A stretch of 64,000 nucleotides of DNA from Chryseobacterium kimseyorum (GCF_025971945.1 NZ_JAPDHW010000010.1:81053-145052); one strand, 5' to 3'; shown: positions 41,379-51,283, counted from the first letter of the stretch. Numbers and translations are program-made. The notes: generated by a model from the letters alone, not told the origin.

Positions 41379-42566
41379 ATGAATGCAAACCAATGTTCTT
41401 TCTGTGGCAAGAAAAGAAATGAAGTGCAGATGCTGATCTCTGGACAGAACGGATTTATATGCGAAAACTGCATAGAGCAGGCACATTCTATTGTGAAAGA
41501 TACCGTATCACCGACAGGATATTCTCCTGCAGAGACTATCGATGAGCTGAAAAAGCCAAAACAAATAAAAGAATTTCTTGATCAGTATGTGATTGGCCAG
41601 GATCAGGCGAAGAAACAGCTGTCAATTGCGGTATATAACCATTATAAGAGATTGCTTCACGCCAAAGATGAAAACCGGGAGGTAGAACTGGAGAAGTCAA
41701 ATATCATTATGATCGGTGAAACCGGTACCGGAAAAACCTTATTGGCAAAAACCATCGCTAAAGAACTGAATGTTCCTTTCTGTATCGTTGATGCAACCAT
41801 TTTAACAGAGGCAGGATATGTCGGCGAAGATGTTGAAAGTATACTATCCAGACTTTTGATGGTTGCAGATTATGATGTTGAAAAGGCAGAAAAAGGAATT
41901 GTCTTTATTGACGAAATTGATAAGATTGCGAGAAAATCTGACAACCCAAGTATTACAAGAGATGTTTCGGGAGAAGGTGTTCAACAAGGTTTATTAAAAC
42001 TTTTGGAAGGCAGTATTGTAAATGTACCGCCACAGGGAGGTAGAAAACATCCTGATCAGAAATATATTCAGGTGAATACTCAAAACATTCTTTTTATTGC
42101 TGGTGGAGCTTTTGACGGAATCAAAGAGATTATTGAGAGGAGAATGAACAAACAGGCAATTGGATTCAGTTCGGAGAAAATCAATAAAGTGGGAGAGGAT
42201 GATTATGTATTAACAAATATTAATGCAATAGATCTCCGTACTTTTGGATTAATTCCTGAACTTCTCGGTAGATTTCCAATCATTACCTATTTAGAGAAAC
42301 TGACAAAAGAAACCATGGTAAGAATCATGACTGAGCCTAAGAATTCAATCACGAATCAATTTGTTGAACTTTTCAAGATGGATGGGACGAAATTGGTCTT
42401 TACTGAGAGTTCAATTGAGAAAATTGTCGACGAAACTATGGAAAAAGGATTAGGCGCAAGAGGCTTAAGAGGAACTACCGAGAAAGTATTGGAAGACTAC
42501 ATGTTCTCTATTGGCGAAGATGAGGAAATCATATTAAAAGATGATAATATTTTGATTACTAAGTAA
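41379..42566 (+). CDS. clpX: ATP-dependent Clp protease ATP-binding subunit ClpX
   Basis: A 395-residue unfoldase that feeds substrates to ClpP. The N-terminal zinc-binding domain has CSFCGKKRNEV ... CENCIEQ, the Walker A is GETGTGKTLLAK, the pore loop GYVGED, Walker B IVFIDEIDKIA and the substrate loop GGRKHPD. Sensor 2 is GLGARGLRG. A clpP gene is not in this window. It has its own leader after a hairpin. Confidence 0.97.
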   Translation: MNANQCSFCGKKRNEVQMLISGQNGFICENCIEQAHSIVKDTVSPTGYSPAETIDELKKPKQIKEFLDQYVIGQDQAKKQLSIAVYNHYKRLLHAKDENREVELEKSNIIMIGETGTGKTLLAKTIAKELNVPFCIVDATILTEAGYVGEDVESILSRLLMVADYDVEKAEKGIVFIDEIDKIARKSDNPSITRDVSGEGVQQGLLKLLEGSIVNVPPQGGRKHPDQKYIQVNTQNILFIAGGAFDGIKEIIERRMNKQAIGFSSEKINKVGEDDYVLTNINAIDLRTFGLIPELLGRFPIITYLEKLTKETMVRIMTEPKNSITNQFVELFKMDGTKLVFTESSIEKIVDETMEKGLGARGLRGTTEKVLEDYMFSIGEDEEIILKDDNILITK

Positions 42567-42594
42567 TTTTAACATTTTTTCTGAAAAATAATTA

Positions 42595-42602
42595 TATCTT
42601 TG
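42595..42602 (+). promoter_or_regulatory. -7 element before the T9SS cargo gene
   Basis: TATCTTTG at 42595-42602, an exact TAnnTTTG match 38 nt before the ATG; the -33 TTG is not at ideal spacing. Confidence 0.5.
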
Positions 42603-42640
42603 CAAGTGAAAGATTGTATTAACACAAAAAATATTATACA

Positions 42641-44653
42641 ATGAAAAAAAATTTATTAACTGTTGGACTTTTAGCAATCGTTGCCTCTTCTGCTAATTCG
42701 CAGACCGTTCTAATGCATGTAGATGCAGGTGCTAAAATGTATGTAAGCAAAGGTACTCTTGTATACAATGGAGGAGGATTACAGACAAAAGGCTCTGGAA
42801 TAAATATCCCGAGTATTGAAAATCATGGAAACTTCATGATTGTAGGCAATACTACTTCAGATGTGTTTAGGAATTTGAATGATGGTGGTGCTGAAGTTGC
42901 TGACGGTATTTCCGGAACATTTCTTAACAAACTTAATGAAGCAGGTGCATACGCATCTGTTAATCCTGACAGAAATCCTGATACCCCAGGAGTAGTTCCC
43001 ATTCCTGTTTACACTTATGGGCAGCTTTTTATTGATGGTATTGCACAAGGTAACATCAAAGGAGTAGTAAATCAAGAGTTTAGACAACCAGCACATGGTT
43101 CTTATCAACAAATGGGATTCCCTTTCCATGATAAAACTGTTTCTAGTTTAAGTGGGGCATCAGCTTTAGGTAAAACTTTTAATAATACCCGATATTCTGG
43201 TAACGAAATTCTTTATTGGAACAATACAAATGTTGTTTCAGCTAACTTGCCAAATGGTTTAAACACCAAATTAGGTGTTGATTTGAGCCCATTTTCCTAC
43301 TTTATTGTTGGTGGAGCAGGATTAGATGTAAGTAACCAAACCAGAACGCTAGTAGGGAAACCTGTAGCGACGACTTCTGCACAATTATCATTACAGCTTA
43401 GTGGAGCAGGAGCAAATGTTAATTTTGGAACAAATGGTTTTGCTGTTAATCAATATAATGAATATTATAATACCTATCTGCAAGATTCTTTTGATGCTTC
43501 GGCCGGGGTTTGGCAAGGGAGTTTTGGTAAAAATATTTACCAGTTTGGAAATCCATATATGACTAATCTAGATTTGTCACAAATAGCTACCGCTGAAGCT
43601 AATGGCGATGGAAATAATTTGAGCAATATTTATGGAGTAAGGCTTGAGGTACAGGGAGTACAGTATTCCAGCTCTGGAGGTGGTGGATCTACAAGTTTTA
43701 AAATACTAACTTTCGCAAGTGGAGTTCCAACTGGTGATGTAGCTTATGCAATGGTGCGTCCTATGGGTACATTTGTTGTAAAATTGAAATCTAATTTAAC
43801 AACACCTGAAACACTTAATTTCGCAACTCTAAGAAGGTTTAATTATTACAGAAGATTAGCTGGAACGGCATATAGTGTCACTGCAGGAAAAAACACGCTT
43901 TCAGGTACAGTAAAACAATTAGGAGTCATAGGATTAGATGCAAATGGGAATGAGGTTGACAGAACTTACTATGTAGTTTCTCCAAATACTGTTTCCGGAC
44001 ATACCGCAAATCCTACTGTGCAAGTAACTGCTTCTAACTCTTTTGGAACTTATGAAGAAAATGCGATTAGCGGTGGATATGATCCTAATTATTTTTCATA
44101 TTGGTTATATATTAACGAAGCAAATGAAGTTAATTTCAAGGGCAAAAACATCAAATTAGTAAATTACAATCCAAACATTGTATCGTTCAAATTTGAAATT
44201 CGTGAAAATGCACAGGAGATAGCTAGTGGTGCGCATCTTCTTTCGTCAGGAGAAGGTTTCTATTATAAAAAAGGAACAGATACCTCGGTTTCTCCAGCAA
44301 TTCAGGGTTCCGTAATTGCAAGTCAGGCAGGTACAAATAGTGGTATTGAGTACGATCTGTATTATGGTATGCCTAATAATGTAGTATTGGGTACTAACGA
44401 TATTAAAAAACCAAGTAGAACTTTAGTGGTTTATAATTCTGAAATAGATGGTTATTTTGTGAGATTTGATCCTTCTTGGAAAAAGGCGACAGTTGAAGTT
44501 TTTGATCTGAGTGGTAAGTTAGTACTATCTAAAAAAGAAGTTGATGCTTCTAAAGATTATGTGCTAGACTTAGCGAAAGATTTAAAAATTGGTTACTTAG
44601 TAACAATTATTTCTGACAAAGGGGAAAAAGTTACATCAAAAATTGTAAAATAA
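42641..44653 (+). CDS. Secreted protein with type IX secretion C-terminal sorting domain
   Basis: A 670-residue protein with a signal peptide (cleaved after SSANSQ, about residue 20), a long beta-rich body rich in Asn, Gly and Ser with no recognised enzyme motif, and a C-terminal type A T9SS sorting domain (about residues 600-670: VEVFDLSGKLVLSKKEVDAS... GYLVTIISDKGEKVTSKIVK). It should be exported across the outer membrane by the SprA-containing system, whose translocon gene is at 55662. A small membrane protein follows after 5 nt. Confidence 0.82.
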   Translation: MKKNLLTVGLLAIVASSANSQTVLMHVDAGAKMYVSKGTLVYNGGGLQTKGSGINIPSIENHGNFMIVGNTTSDVFRNLNDGGAEVADGISGTFLNKLNEAGAYASVNPDRNPDTPGVVPIPVYTYGQLFIDGIAQGNIKGVVNQEFRQPAHGSYQQMGFPFHDKTVSSLSGASALGKTFNNTRYSGNEILYWNNTNVVSANLPNGLNTKLGVDLSPFSYFIVGGAGLDVSNQTRTLVGKPVATTSAQLSLQLSGAGANVNFGTNGFAVNQYNEYYNTYLQDSFDASAGVWQGSFGKNIYQFGNPYMTNLDLSQIATAEANGDGNNLSNIYGVRLEVQGVQYSSSGGGGSTSFKILTFASGVPTGDVAYAMVRPMGTFVVKLKSNLTTPETLNFATLRRFNYYRRLAGTAYSVTAGKNTLSGTVKQLGVIGLDANGNEVDRTYYVVSPNTVSGHTANPTVQVTASNSFGTYEENAISGGYDPNYFSYWLYINEANEVNFKGKNIKLVNYNPNIVSFKFEIRENAQEIASGAHLLSSGEGFYYKKGTDTSVSPAIQGSVIASQAGTNSGIEYDLYYGMPNNVVLGTNDIKKPSRTLVVYNSEIDGYFVRFDPSWKKATVEVFDLSGKLVLSKKEVDASKDYVLDLAKDLKIGYLVTIISDKGEKVTSKIVK

Positions 44654-44658
44654 ACACT

Positions 44659-44871
44659 ATGGAAAAAACTAAAAAAATAATATTGCTTTTAATAGTTCTA
44701 TTTTCGACTTTCACATTTGCTCAGACTCCAAGTTGTCCCACATGCGGAACTGGGGGGACAACGCCAGGTAAACAGTCTGTGCCTATCGACATGTACATCT
44801 ACGTTTTAGCAATCGCTGCAATCTTAATGATTGTGTATTTTGCTAAAAAGTACAAGACGCAAAAAATATAA
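44659..44871 (+). CDS. Small exported protein with C-terminal membrane helix
   Basis: A 70-residue protein with a signal peptide (cleavage after TFAQ, about residue 22), a CPTCGTGG segment and one membrane helix (about 46-62) with a basic tail. It is 5 nt downstream of the T9SS cargo gene, so translation is linked. Similar small proteins seem to accompany cargo genes in Chryseobacterium, from memory. Function unknown. Confidence 0.65.
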   Translation: MEKTKKIILLLIVLFSTFTFAQTPSCPTCGTGGTTPGKQSVPIDMYIYVLAIAAILMIVYFAKKYKTQKI

Positions 44872-44891
44872 AAATTATATTAAAATATTTC

Positions 44892-44921
44892 AAACTCTCT
44901 GATTACTCAGAGAGTTTTTTT
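44892..44921 (+). terminator. Terminator after the cargo/small protein pair
   Basis: Perfect 11-bp stem AAACTCTCTGA, TTAC loop, followed by a seven-base T-run. Confidence 0.85.
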
Positions 44922-44932
44922 ATTTTTACATT

Positions 44933-46216
44933 ATGAAAAAGATATTTGTATTATCGGGAGTGTTATTGGCATTCTCTCTGCACGCACAGTTTTCTGTCAA
45001 CATTCAGACTCCAGCAGATTTTAAAGATAAAGAAGCGATTTTATATACGCTCAGTGGTTCTAAAGATATCATCGTTACCAAAGAACAAAGCAAGAACAAC
45101 TCATGGACTTTTAAGTATCCTAAAAACTATTCTGGGATGATGAAAGTCTATTTTCCCAATACCAACAATAATATCAGCTTTATTTCTGAGAATAAAAATG
45201 TAAATATTAAGCTGGAGACTGAAGGAAACAAAATTAAAAATGTGATTTATCAGGACGAGGCTAATGAGTTAATGAACAGCATTCAGGAATACTCACAAAA
45301 GAAAGAGCTTATTCTTCCGGCTTTAGCACAGATAAAAGAATATTACAAAGATAATACAGACTTCGGAAAGGCGCTGATTACAGAGATTGGTAAACTTTCC
45401 GGAAACAGCACAGTAGATCAGACGAAACATCCGTTTGTGTATTACTATAATACCAACTACGCGAAATTCCTGTCTAATGATTCTGCAAAAAAGGTTAGTC
45501 AGGATGAGGTAGTTGACTTCTTTGATAAGTCTAATGATATGCTGGAGTCATCGTCTTTAGTAAGACCTATTTTAGTGGCTTATCTCAACAATGGCGGCAA
45601 TACGAATGTAGGACAGTCTGTAGATAAATTATTAGACAGACTTAAGGTGGAAACGCCTCGCGGACAGACCGTGTTGTCTGAGTTGATCGATATTTTTGAT
45701 GTCTATGAAATGACAGATCTCAAAAATAAGTATTTAACGCTTGCCAAAAACCTTAAATGTACGATTACAGATAGACTGGCTTCAACTCTGAAAGCGAATG
45801 CGAATGTTGAAATTGGTGCAGTATTTCCAAACTATAAGTTTCAGTCGCCGGTAAATACGACTGCCAAATCAATCGCGGAAGTAAAGGCAGATAAAAAAGT
45901 AGTGGTATTTTGGTCATCCACGTGCTCACACTGTGAAACTGAACTTCCAAAACTATTGGAAAAGTATAATGAACTTAAAGCCAAAAATATTCAGATTATA
46001 GGACTGTCTCTGGATTCTGATAAAGATTCTTACACGAAGAAGATTGTTGCTTTTCCATGGATTAACGATTCGGAATTAAGAGGTTGGAATAGTTCGTACG
46101 CAGAAACATATAATGTGCATGCTACTCCGAGCTATTTTATTTTGGATGCTAACAATAAGATTATCAGTAAACCAGAGCATGTAGGCGATGTTTTATCAAA
46201 TTTAAATTTAAAATAA
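44933..46216 (+). CDS. TlpA-like thioredoxin-fold protein
   Basis: A 427-residue exported protein (signal cleaved after LHAQ, about residue 18). A beta-rich N-terminal domain (to about 100) resembling the DUF4369 type and a helical middle part come before a C-terminal thioredoxin domain (about 290-427) with active site STCSHCETELP and cis-proline ATPSYF. It probably acts in periplasmic disulphide exchange. The ATG is only 11 nt after the T-run of the preceding terminator, so its promoter must overlap that terminator or read-through is used. Confidence 0.82.
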   Translation: MKKIFVLSGVLLAFSLHAQFSVNIQTPADFKDKEAILYTLSGSKDIIVTKEQSKNNSWTFKYPKNYSGMMKVYFPNTNNNISFISENKNVNIKLETEGNKIKNVIYQDEANELMNSIQEYSQKKELILPALAQIKEYYKDNTDFGKALITEIGKLSGNSTVDQTKHPFVYYYNTNYAKFLSNDSAKKVSQDEVVDFFDKSNDMLESSSLVRPILVAYLNNGGNTNVGQSVDKLLDRLKVETPRGQTVLSELIDIFDVYEMTDLKNKYLTLAKNLKCTITDRLASTLKANANVEIGAVFPNYKFQSPVNTTAKSIAEVKADKKVVVFWSSTCSHCETELPKLLEKYNELKAKNIQIIGLSLDSDKDSYTKKIVAFPWINDSELRGWNSSYAETYNVHATPSYFILDANNKIISKPEHVGDVLSNLNLK

Positions 46217-46218
46217 TT

Positions 46219-46248
46219 TTGGTGAATGTCAAATATTTTATATATTTG
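46219..46248 (+). promoter_or_regulatory. Promoter of tRNA-Met
   Basis: TTG at 46219-46221, 19-nt spacer, TATATTTG at 46241-46248: a full Bacteroidota promoter 12 nt before the tRNA. Confidence 0.8.
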
Positions 46249-46260
46249 CACCACCAAAAC

Positions 46261-46334
46261 GGCGAGGTAGCTCAGTTGGTTAGAGCGCAGGATTCATAAC
46301 CCTGAGGTCACGGGTTCAATTCCCGTCTTCGCTA
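46261..46334 (+). tRNA. tRNA-Met (CAT)
   Basis: 74 nt with acceptor GGCGAGG/CTTCGCT (two G/T pairs), D arm GCTCAGTTGGTTAGAGC, anticodon loop TTCATAA with CAT, and T arm ACGGGTTCAATTCCCGT. No CCA is encoded. The D arm and acceptor are those of an elongator tRNA; a lysidine-modified tRNA-Ile2 cannot be fully excluded. Confidence 0.93.
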
Positions 46335-46338
46335 CAAA

Positions 46339-46362
46339 AAAACCCCTAGTAATAGGGGTTTT
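46339..46362 (+). terminator. Terminator of tRNA-Met
   Basis: 10-bp stem AAAACCCCTA with GTAA loop; its right arm ends in TTTT. It starts 4 nt after the tRNA. Confidence 0.85.
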
Positions 46363-46477
46363 GTCGTTTTAGAACTTTTCTTTAAGATTCTTATTAATTC
46401 TAATCTTAACTTCAGATTATTTATTAAAAAAAAATTATCTGATTGAATGATATCTTATTCTAAAAGTTAGCAAAAAG

Positions 46478-46499
46478 TTTATCCTAAATTTAGGATAAA
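46478..46499. repeat. Perfect 22-nt palindrome
   Basis: Each half is TTTATCCTAAA or its complement. No gene lies within 400 nt downstream on the plus strand. It could be a regulator site or a relic. Confidence 0.5.
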
Positions 46500-46877
46500 A
46501 TCTTTGTTAAATAAAGTGATGCTGCAACTGTAGAATGTCATTTTGAAGCAATGAAGTCATTATTCGTAACAAAAAATGATACGTTTGAACTCTATATAGT
46601 AAAAATGTAGTCATTCATCTTAGGAATTCGCTGTATAATGAAAAGATGCTTTACAGATTATGGAAAAATAAACTCATTTTAGGATGATGAATTTAAAATA
46701 AAAATAGCTGCATACTGGTAGTAAATTAATAATTATTTCATCAAAAATTCATAAATTATTAAGGATAAAGTGAAAAATCAATTAATAAGTAAATCATTTA
46801 GAGGAGATTAATAGAAAATATGAACTTAAGAAATCATAAAGTTTTCTTAAAGTTTAATTAAAGTGTTACGTAAGATT

Positions 46878-46906
46878 TTGAATATTAAAATATTGTCGTA
46901 TTTTTA
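46878..46906 (+). promoter_or_regulatory. Promoter of candidate small RNA
   Basis: TTG at 46878-46880, 18-nt spacer, TATTTTTA at 46899-46906 (one mismatch to TAnnTTTG). Confidence 0.5.
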
Positions 46907-46911
46907 CAAAG

Positions 46912-46999
46912 CCTTGAATGAGGGAACAAGTCAAGGTAATAAATTTTTTTTCATCATTTGTGTTTTTAGAATCGTATCGCCTGATACGATTCTTTTTTT
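46912..46999 (+). ncRNA. Candidate small RNA of about 90 nt
   Basis: After the promoter there is a 5' hairpin (CCTTGA at 46912-46917 with TCAAGG at 46931-46936), an AT-rich linker and an 11-bp terminator stem (AGAATCGTATC, GCCT loop, 46968-46993) followed by six or more T. No plus-strand coding frame is present, and the T-run is only on the plus strand. Not matched to a known RNA family by me. Confidence 0.5.
46968..46999 (+). terminator. Strong terminator of the candidate small RNA
   Basis: 11-bp perfect stem with 4-nt loop and T-run. It lies 10 nt past the end of the convergent DUF3810 gene but lacks a T-run on that strand. Confidence 0.8.
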
Positions 47000-47002
47000 G
47001 TT

Positions 47003-48058
47003 TTACTTTTCGTAGCGAACTAGCAAATCAATGAAATAGGAGTACGTGACGGAACCTTCCTGCTGGTTACTCTTTAAAAAAAGATTGTTGGTAAAACCAA
47101 AAAAGTCGTTCAGCCAACCCTGATGCTTTAAAACAAATTGCCTCTCGTAAGCGCGGTCTCTTTTCATTCCCAACGAATAGTCTTTAAGCACAGTCTCCAC
47201 AAACTTTTCATCTTCATAGACGATAGAATTCAGAAGGCTTTTTAAAGTAAAATATTCTGTACTGTATCTAAGTTCAATATTTCCGGAATTTACTCCAATC
47301 AGATATCCTATAAAATTAGCTTCTTGTTCACGCGCATATCCGAGCTGATGCGAGCTTTCGTGAGCCAAAGTAAAAGGAAGATAGGAAGCTGGCAATTTAG
47401 CGTTAAATTGAGCTTCAGCTGTAAAGGGATTATAGTACCCCAGGATTCCAGTAAAACTCATGAAATCATCAAATAAACTTGGTTTAAATGAATTGATCTC
47501 ATCAGAATTTTTAGATGAAATAAATGCCGGCAATTTTGTTTGGCGATTTAAAATCTCTGACTGAATTTTACTAATGTCTGAAACAACGAAAATTCCCTGC
47601 TGATTTTCTTTCACAAGCATTCTTGTCTGCCTGCATTTTTCCAGATATTTTAGAGCTAAAGACTTCCTTTTTTCTAATGTAATTTCTGTCTCAGGCAGTT
47701 TGGATATAATAGGCTTTTGGAAATACAGCATTCCCCAAAAAATTTGGTAGGTAAAATAAATGATGTTAGCAAGAACCAATATTTTTAAAATTGATGAATT
47801 TCTGGTTTTAGTCTTAAAACATGAGATAATTAGATAAACCAAAAAAGCCCCTAATAGAATGTACAAGACATCTCCGATGGAAAACGGAATCCATGAGAAT
47901 AACAGCTGATGAATTTTTTTCTGAAATTCAAAAAAACTTTCAAACGACGAAACTACTATTTTCAGTTTTGAAAATGTATAGAACAAAAGAATTTGGACAA
48001 CTAAAATAGCTGCCCAAAATCTTTTTTTATAATATGTAGTTAACCTATTAATGCGCAC
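47003..48058 (-). CDS. DUF3810 membrane protein with HExxH motif
   Basis: A 351-residue protein with three N-terminal membrane helices and a soluble domain carrying [23 protein letters not shown], a HExxH metalloprotease-like site with a downstream glutamate. This matches the DUF3810 family of Bacteroidota; the activity is unproven. Translation starts at a GTG (48058) and overlaps the sugar-transporter gene by 11 nt, so the two are coupled. Confidence 0.85.
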   Translation of the reverse strand: MRINRLTTYYKKRFWAAILVVQILLFYTFSKLKIVVSSFESFFEFQKKIHQLLFSWIPFSIGDVLYILLGAFLVYLIISCFKTKTRNSSILKILVLANIIYFTYQIFWGMLYFQKPIISKLPETEITLEKRKSLALKYLEKCRQTRMLVKENQQGIFVVSDISKIQSEILNRQTKLPAFISSKNSDEINSFKPSLFDDFMSFTGILGYYNPFTAEAQFNAKLPASYLPFTLAHESSHQLGYAREQEANFIGYLIGVNSGNIELRYSTEYFTLKSLLNSIVYEDEKFVETVLKDYSLGMKRDRAYERQFVLKHQGWLNDFFGFTNNLFLKSNQQEGSVTYSYFIDLLVRYEK

Positions 48059-49817
48059 CTTCAGATTCTAAAACGTCAACATTAATTCCCTGACTGCTCA
48101 GAGCTTTTCTTGCCATATAAGCAAACACTGTGATGTAAGCAAAGCATAATACAGGAATGATATATGAACTGTGAATTCCGATAATATCAGAAAGTTTACC
48201 CTGAAGCGGCGGAATAATTCCTCCACCCAAAATCATCATTACTAAGAATGCAGAACCCTGTGCCGTGTATTTTCCTAATCCTGTAATCGCCAGAGTAAAG
48301 ATTGACGGCCACATAATACTACACGCCAAACCACCTGAAAGGAAAGCATAAATTGCTACATTACCTGTGGTAAGTAGACCGATAATCATTGCTGTTACCC
48401 CAAACAATCCAAAAATGATCAGTGTTAATGCCGGTTTGTTTTTACTGACTAAGAACAAGATTACCTGAATGACAATACAAATCGCATAGTAGTATAGATG
48501 CGACATGTCTTTCTGGGCAATCACGTTAATTCCTATAATCACAAAAAATGCAATAAACGGAACGACAATCGTTGCGATCATCTGCTGTTGTTTATTTAAA
48601 TTAAAAACACTGATGGCGCCTGTCCATCTACCAATCATTAAACTTCCCCAATACATCGAAATGTAAGGAGCAAGATCTGAAGACTGATGGCCTCCAAATT
48701 CAGGTAGGCTTAAAAGTTCTCCCAGATTACTTCCAATTGCTACTTCAACTCCCACGTAAGCAAGGATAGCAAGCATACCCAAAACAAGTTGAGGATATTT
48801 CATAGCTCCCCATCCTTCAGGATTTTTCTTAGAGCTTGTGTTCGCGTATACAAGACATAAAACTACCGCGAGCAAAGCACCGCCTAAGTAATACATTCTG
48901 GTTTTTTCCAAAGGATGTTTAACTTCCTGTAATTCTACTTTTTTAGTGTCAATATTTTTTTGAATAGTTTCTATTTTAGCAACATCAGTTTCTGTTTCTT
49001 TACTTTTATCTAAAACGGTAAGTTCATTATTTATAACTTCAATCTTTTTAGCAGCATCAGAATTGTAACTTGCAAATACAGGAATGAAGCAAAGGATCAC
49101 CAAAACCGTCATAGCAATCAGATTCTTTCTTGCTTTTCCTGCTTTTTCCATCGGTTCGGTAGAAATTCCGGCAGGCAGTTTTTTAGAAAAATGAAAAATT
49201 CCGGCAGCGATTAAAAATAAAGCTCCGACTGCTGTATAAAGCAAAATAACTTTATCTAAAGCCAAATGTTTAATCTGATTATCATCTACCGTAGCAGTTG
49301 TTCCAAAAAGGGCAAGACCTACGATAATAGGACCGATAGATGTACCGAAAGAGTTTACACCTCCAGCTAAGTTCTGTCGGCTTGTTCCTGTTTTAGGATC
49401 TCCTAAAAGAACAGCAAAAGGATTCGCAGCAGTCTGCTGGATAGAAAAACCTAATGCCACTACAAACAGACCAATCAGCATTCCGTAATATACATTACTT
49501 TTTACCGCAATAATCATAATCGCAGCACCGACGGCTGAAAGGAGCAGGCCGTAGACAATACTTTTTTTATAGCCCCATTTTCCGATGATGTCTATGCCTT
49601 TTATTGTACTTCCAATAAAAAGTAATAATGCACCGAGAAAATATGCGGTGTAGAAGGCGAAATCAATCAGCTGAGACTGAAATTGGTCGAGGGAAAAATA
49701 GTTTTTACAGAATGGGATGAAAATACTGTTCCCTGCTGCGATAAAACCCCAGAAAAAAAACACCAATATAAGTGTATAAAGTGCTGGGTAATTAGTTGGT
49801 TGAGTTGTTTTAGACAT
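48048..49817 (-). CDS. Sugar MFS transporter, FucP/GluP type, with long insert
   Basis: A 589-residue major-facilitator protein. The first helices ([22 protein letters not shown]) and [13 protein letters not shown] with the [16 protein letters not shown] region are typical of the FucP/GluP group of proton-sugar symporters. Length exceeds the usual 430 or so because of an insert at about residues 230-345. The insert contains an Lys/Glu-rich, probably extracytoplasmic stretch ([22 protein letters not shown]...) between hydrophobic helices. The sugar is not known. A TATATTTG -7 element is on the minus strand at 49844-49851. Confidence 0.88.
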   Translation of the reverse strand: MSKTTQPTNYPALYTLILVFFFWGFIAAGNSIFIPFCKNYFSLDQFQSQLIDFAFYTAYFLGALLLFIGSTIKGIDIIGKWGYKKSIVYGLLLSAVGAAIMIIAVKSNVYYGMLIGLFVVALGFSIQQTAANPFAVLLGDPKTGTSRQNLAGGVNSFGTSIGPIIVGLALFGTTATVDDNQIKHLALDKVILLYTAVGALFLIAAGIFHFSKKLPAGISTEPMEKAGKARKNLIAMTVLVILCFIPVFASYNSDAAKKIEVINNELTVLDKSKETETDVAKIETIQKNIDTKKVELQEVKHPLEKTRMYYLGGALLAVVLCLVYANTSSKKNPEGWGAMKYPQLVLGMLAILAYVGVEVAIGSNLGELLSLPEFGGHQSSDLAPYISMYWGSLMIGRWTGAISVFNLNKQQQMIATIVVPFIAFFVIIGINVIAQKDMSHLYYYAICIVIQVILFLVSKNKPALTLIIFGLFGVTAMIIGLLTTGNVAIYAFLSGGLACSIMWPSIFTLAITGLGKYTAQGSAFLVMMILGGGIIPPLQGKLSDIIGIHSSYIIPVLCFAYITVFAYMARKALSSQGINVDVLESEGAH

Positions 49818-49843
49818 ATTTGTTTTTAAAAAAATCTTAACAA

Positions 49844-49851
49844 CAAATATA
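49844..49851 (-). promoter_or_regulatory. -7 element of the transporter operon
   Basis: CAAATATA on the plus strand, i.e. TATATTTG on the minus strand, 27 nt before the transporter ATG; no well-placed TTG was found. Confidence 0.5.
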
Positions 49852-49865
49852 ATTTTTTTCTTTGA

Positions 49866-50591
49866 TTAACTGAGTTCCATTAAAGTTTTTTTTATTGTCT
49901 CAAATGAAGACAATTTTAAATCTTTCGGGGAGTCAGTTGGCTCCAGAATATCGTTAAAGTAAACTTTCACTTTTCCGGGGAAACCTTTTGAATTATCGAA
50001 TGGAAACATTTCCTTTAAACCGATAAATGTAAACACGGCAATCGGTGAATGATGTTTAGATGATAATGTGAACGCACCGTCTTTAAACTGGTCTAAAACT
50101 ATAGAAGTGTCATCGGGAACACCACCTTCCGGGAAAAGTACAATGCTGTTGCCTTCCTCCATTTTTTCTGCACATCTTCGGTAGACATCGGCGCGGCTTC
50201 TCGGGCTGCTGCGGTCAACCATTACACAGATTCTTTTGTATATCGTTCCGAAGATCGGAATTTTCACCAATTCTTTTTTTCCAACATAGCAAAGTGGATG
50301 ATTCGGAAACAAAATACACGGAAGCATAATATCCATTATTGATGTGTGATTTGAGATCACAACGTACTGCGTGTTTTTATCTATTTTTTTATCGGTAAGA
50401 TTGATGAGTTCATATCTCATTCCCATTCCGTAGAAAACTCCGTAGCACCAGATTCTTATGAAAATATAGGCGTATTTGTATGTTTTTTTATTAAGAGAAA
50501 AGAGATATACGGGTAAACCTAATAGGATTGTCAGCAAAAATGCCAACACCACTAACCAAAATCTCCATAGATAATTTAAAATCTTTACCAC
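49866..50591 (-). CDS. 1-acyl-sn-glycerol-3-phosphate acyltransferase-like protein
   Basis: A 241-residue PlsC-family acyltransferase with one or two N-terminal membrane helices. The catalytic NHTSIMDIML (HX4D, about residues 81-90) and the substrate motif FPEGGVPDD near 153 are present. It would add the second acyl chain in phospholipid synthesis, though lysophospholipid or aminolipid acylation is possible. It starts with GTG, 3 nt after the GtrA stop codon. Confidence 0.9.
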   Translation of the reverse strand: MVKILNYLWRFWLVVLAFLLTILLGLPVYLFSLNKKTYKYAYIFIRIWCYGVFYGMGMRYELINLTDKKIDKNTQYVVISNHTSIMDIMLPCILFPNHPLCYVGKKELVKIPIFGTIYKRICVMVDRSSPRSRADVYRRCAEKMEEGNSIVLFPEGGVPDDTSIVLDQFKDGAFTLSSKHHSPIAVFTFIGLKEMFPFDNSKGFPGKVKVYFNDILEPTDSPKDLKLSSFETIKKTLMELS

Positions 50592-50594
50592 AAA

Positions 50595-51053
50595 TTAACC
50601 GTTAAAAATTACTTTTTTCTTCACCGAATAGTTCAGAATGGAAACTAATAGAATCGCAGCGATTTTACTGATCATTTCCGGACTCAAGGTATAAAAAATT
50701 AAATCAATATTATCTTTAAAAATATAACTGTAAAATATCTGGAAGAAAAATAAGCTTAATAATGTAGAAACAAAAGAAACTCCCATAAAATAAACAAACT
50801 CTCTTTTTTTAGAATGCTTTCCTCTTTCAAAAACAAACCAGATACTGAGAAAATAGTTGGATAGAATTCCACAGCTCGTTGAGAAAATATTACTGAAGGG
50901 AAAATGCACACCGTGAAAATTCTGCTCCTGAGAGAATATCTGTGGGAGGTAAGTGCTGAAAATCTTAAAACTCCCAATTTCTACAATGGCACTCAGTCCG
51001 CCTGCGATGATAAAAAACAAGACCTGTTTGTGTCGCAGTAATAGTTCTCTCAT
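50595..51053 (-). CDS. GtrA family membrane protein
   Basis: A 152-residue protein with four membrane helices, matching the GtrA/flippase-like family that often assists transfer of lipid-linked sugars. KQVLFFIIAGGLSAIVEIGSFKIF at the N-terminus and the polar SCGILSNYFLSIWFVFERGKHSKK middle are typical. It is followed after 3 nt by the acyltransferase gene, so they share a transcript. Confidence 0.85.
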   Translation of the reverse strand: MRELLLRHKQVLFFIIAGGLSAIVEIGSFKIFSTYLPQIFSQEQNFHGVHFPFSNIFSTSCGILSNYFLSIWFVFERGKHSKKREFVYFMGVSFVSTLLSLFFFQIFYSYIFKDNIDLIFYTLSPEMISKIAAILLVSILNYSVKKKVIFNG

Positions 51054-51283
51054 ATTTTTTAGTAATGTGCAAATTTATAACTATATGTTAAACAGTGAAA
51101 AAAGATGTTAATTTTTTTTTTCGTTTCAAAATAATTTCTAAATTTAATTTTCAGAAAGAAACAGAATCTACCTGATACTAAATTCATTTTCAACTCATTT
51201 CTGTTGATGGCTTTTCTATCTTGTACCAAGTGATTGAGACAGTTTGCTCAAACTTTACACATTAAAAAAAATCAAATATTTGT

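Larger units (their letters stand above)
46363..46911. other. Long AT-rich region without genes
   Basis: About 550 nt. I see no coding frame of support on either strand. It contains a perfect 22-nt palindrome (46478-46499, half TTTATCCTAAA) and, at the right end, the promoter for the candidate small RNA. Confidence 0.6.

Noticed and set aside
46261..46334. Initiator tRNA-Met
   Set aside because: The D arm and acceptor are elongator-like; the initiator-type GC run in the anticodon stem is missing.
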